Part shown: piece after piece, positions 5,481 to 6,043 of the stretch
Position numbering within the stretch: position 1 is the first letter of the stretch
Layout of the letters: each line of letters begins with the position of its first letter
Assembly: GCA_003157055.1 (NCBI GenBank)
Contig: PMIG01000291.1
Span: 1 to 6,043 of the forward strand
Source: Bacteroidales bacterium
Lineage (GTDB): Bacteria; Bacteroidota; Bacteroidia; Bacteroidales; VadinHA17
Direction of reading: 5' to 3'
Length of the DNA stretch: 6,043 nucleotides
The notes under the pieces: model-generated
Databases searched by the model: none
The model's input: only the letters and a program-made list of their open reading frames with translations
What the model was told of the DNA's origin: nothing
Translations under genes and position numbers: made by a program

Positions 5481-6043
5481 ATGGCAGTCGTCAGACCTTT
5501 CAGGGGATTAAGACCTCCCCGGGAAATAGCCAAAGAGCTCGCATGTCTTCCGTATGATGTTATGAATACTGAAGAAGCTGCGGCTATGGCTGCTGGAAAA
5601 GAGTGTTCGCTGCTTCATATCACGAGGGCGGAGATAGATTTGCCCGCCGGCACCGATGTCCACTCCGATGAGGTATATAAAAAATCGGTCGATAATTTTA
5701 CCCTATGGCAGAAAAAAGGATGGCTCGTCCAGGATGAATCACCTTATTATTACATCTATGCGCAGACTATGGCAGGAAGGACCCAGTACGGTATTGCTGC
5801 ATGTGCTTCCGTCGATGATTACCTGAATGGCGTCATCAAGAAACATGAGCTTACCAGGCCCGATAAGGAACAGGACAGGATGGTCCATGTCAGAGTTAAC
5901 AATGCTAATATTGAGCCTGTTTTCTTTACTTATCCTGCTGTAAGGGAGATAGATTCGATAGTTAAAAAAATAGTAAGGAAAGAGAAGCCTGAATATGATT
6001 TTATATCTGAAGATGGTTTCGGCCACCATTTCTGGGTCGTAAA
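5481..6043 (+). CDS. DUF1015 family protein, 3'-truncated by window edge
   Basis: An ATG at 5481, 15 bases after the serA stop, opens a frame that stays open to the last base (187 complete codons), so the gene continues off the window; family members are usually around 400 residues. The N-terminus MAVVRPFRGLRPP (1-13) and CLPYDVMNTEEA (22-33) are the signature opening of DUF1015. Further family-like stretches are LHITRAEIDLP (45-55), YYYIYAQTMAGRTQYG (89-104), VIKKHELTRPDKEQDR (118-133) and NANIEPVFF (141-149). No signal peptide or membrane segment is seen, so it is probably cytoplasmic. Its biochemical function is not established. Operon membership behind serC and serA, an order I also recall in Bacteroides, suggests a role in serine or phosphoserine metabolism. 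The KKHE (120-123) and DR (132-133) residues are candidates for functional positions, as an inference from charge and family recurrence. Confidence 0.92.
   Translation, partial: MAVVRPFRGLRPPREIAKELACLPYDVMNTEEAAAMAAGKECSLLHITRAEIDLPAGTDVHSDEVYKKSVDNFTLWQKKGWLVQDESPYYYIYAQTMAGRTQYGIAACASVDDYLNGVIKKHELTRPDKEQDRMVHVRVNNANIEPVFFTYPAVREIDSIVKKIVRKEKPEYDFISEDGFGHHFWVV

Noticed and set aside
5739..6029. Open frame of 96 residues on the minus strand near the right edge
   Set aside because: It lies entirely antisense to the DUF1015 coding region, which has strong family motifs over the same bases. The minus-strand product shows no recognisable domain.

Overview
The window looks like chromosomal DNA of a member of the Bacteroidota, probably an uncultured Bacteroidales-like lineage. 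The reasons are a beta-propeller plus OmpA surface protein with a Pro-rich, RDTVV-repeat linker, a short Bacteroides-type SerA that lacks an ACT domain and has Lys where the catalytic His normally sits, a serC-serA-DUF1015 gene order that I recall from Bacteroides, and start codons preceded by A/T-rich leaders rather than good Shine-Dalgarno sequences. All genes lie on the + strand. No mobile element, tRNA, rRNA or CRISPR array is visible.

Layout. (1) 1-1291: the 3' part of a PorE-like envelope protein (PD40 propeller, carboxypeptidase-regulatory-like domain, OmpA peptidoglycan-binding domain), cut by the left edge. (2) 1292-1416: a short spacer with an imperfect dyad. (3) 1417-2520: gcvT, the T-protein of the glycine cleavage system. 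(4) 2521-2631: a spacer occupied by a repeat-built long inverted repeat of CTTTGTG-like units running almost to the start of the next gene. (5) 2632-3354: a comB-family phosphatase. (6) 3355-3461: an AT-rich spacer with a palindrome, a T-run and a match to the Bacteroidota -7 promoter box. (7) 3462 to the right edge: serC, serA and a DUF1015 gene separated by 12 and 15 bases, which looks like one operon. The DUF1015 gene has no stop codon because it runs off the window.

Functionally, serA and serC turn 3-phosphoglycerate into O-phosphoserine, and gcvT feeds glycine-derived one-carbon units to tetrahydrofolate, so most of the window concerns serine/glycine/C1 metabolism. No serB is present. 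The two less understood neighbours, the ComB-type phosphatase and DUF1015, are the parts worth following. ComB may indicate sulfonate chemistry or may act on a phosphoserine-like substrate, and DUF1015 is probably tied to serine metabolism by operon membership. I see no clear new multi-gene system. The most unusual items are the hairpin repeat abutting comB, the unusual active-site residues of SerA, and the comB/DUF1015 context.
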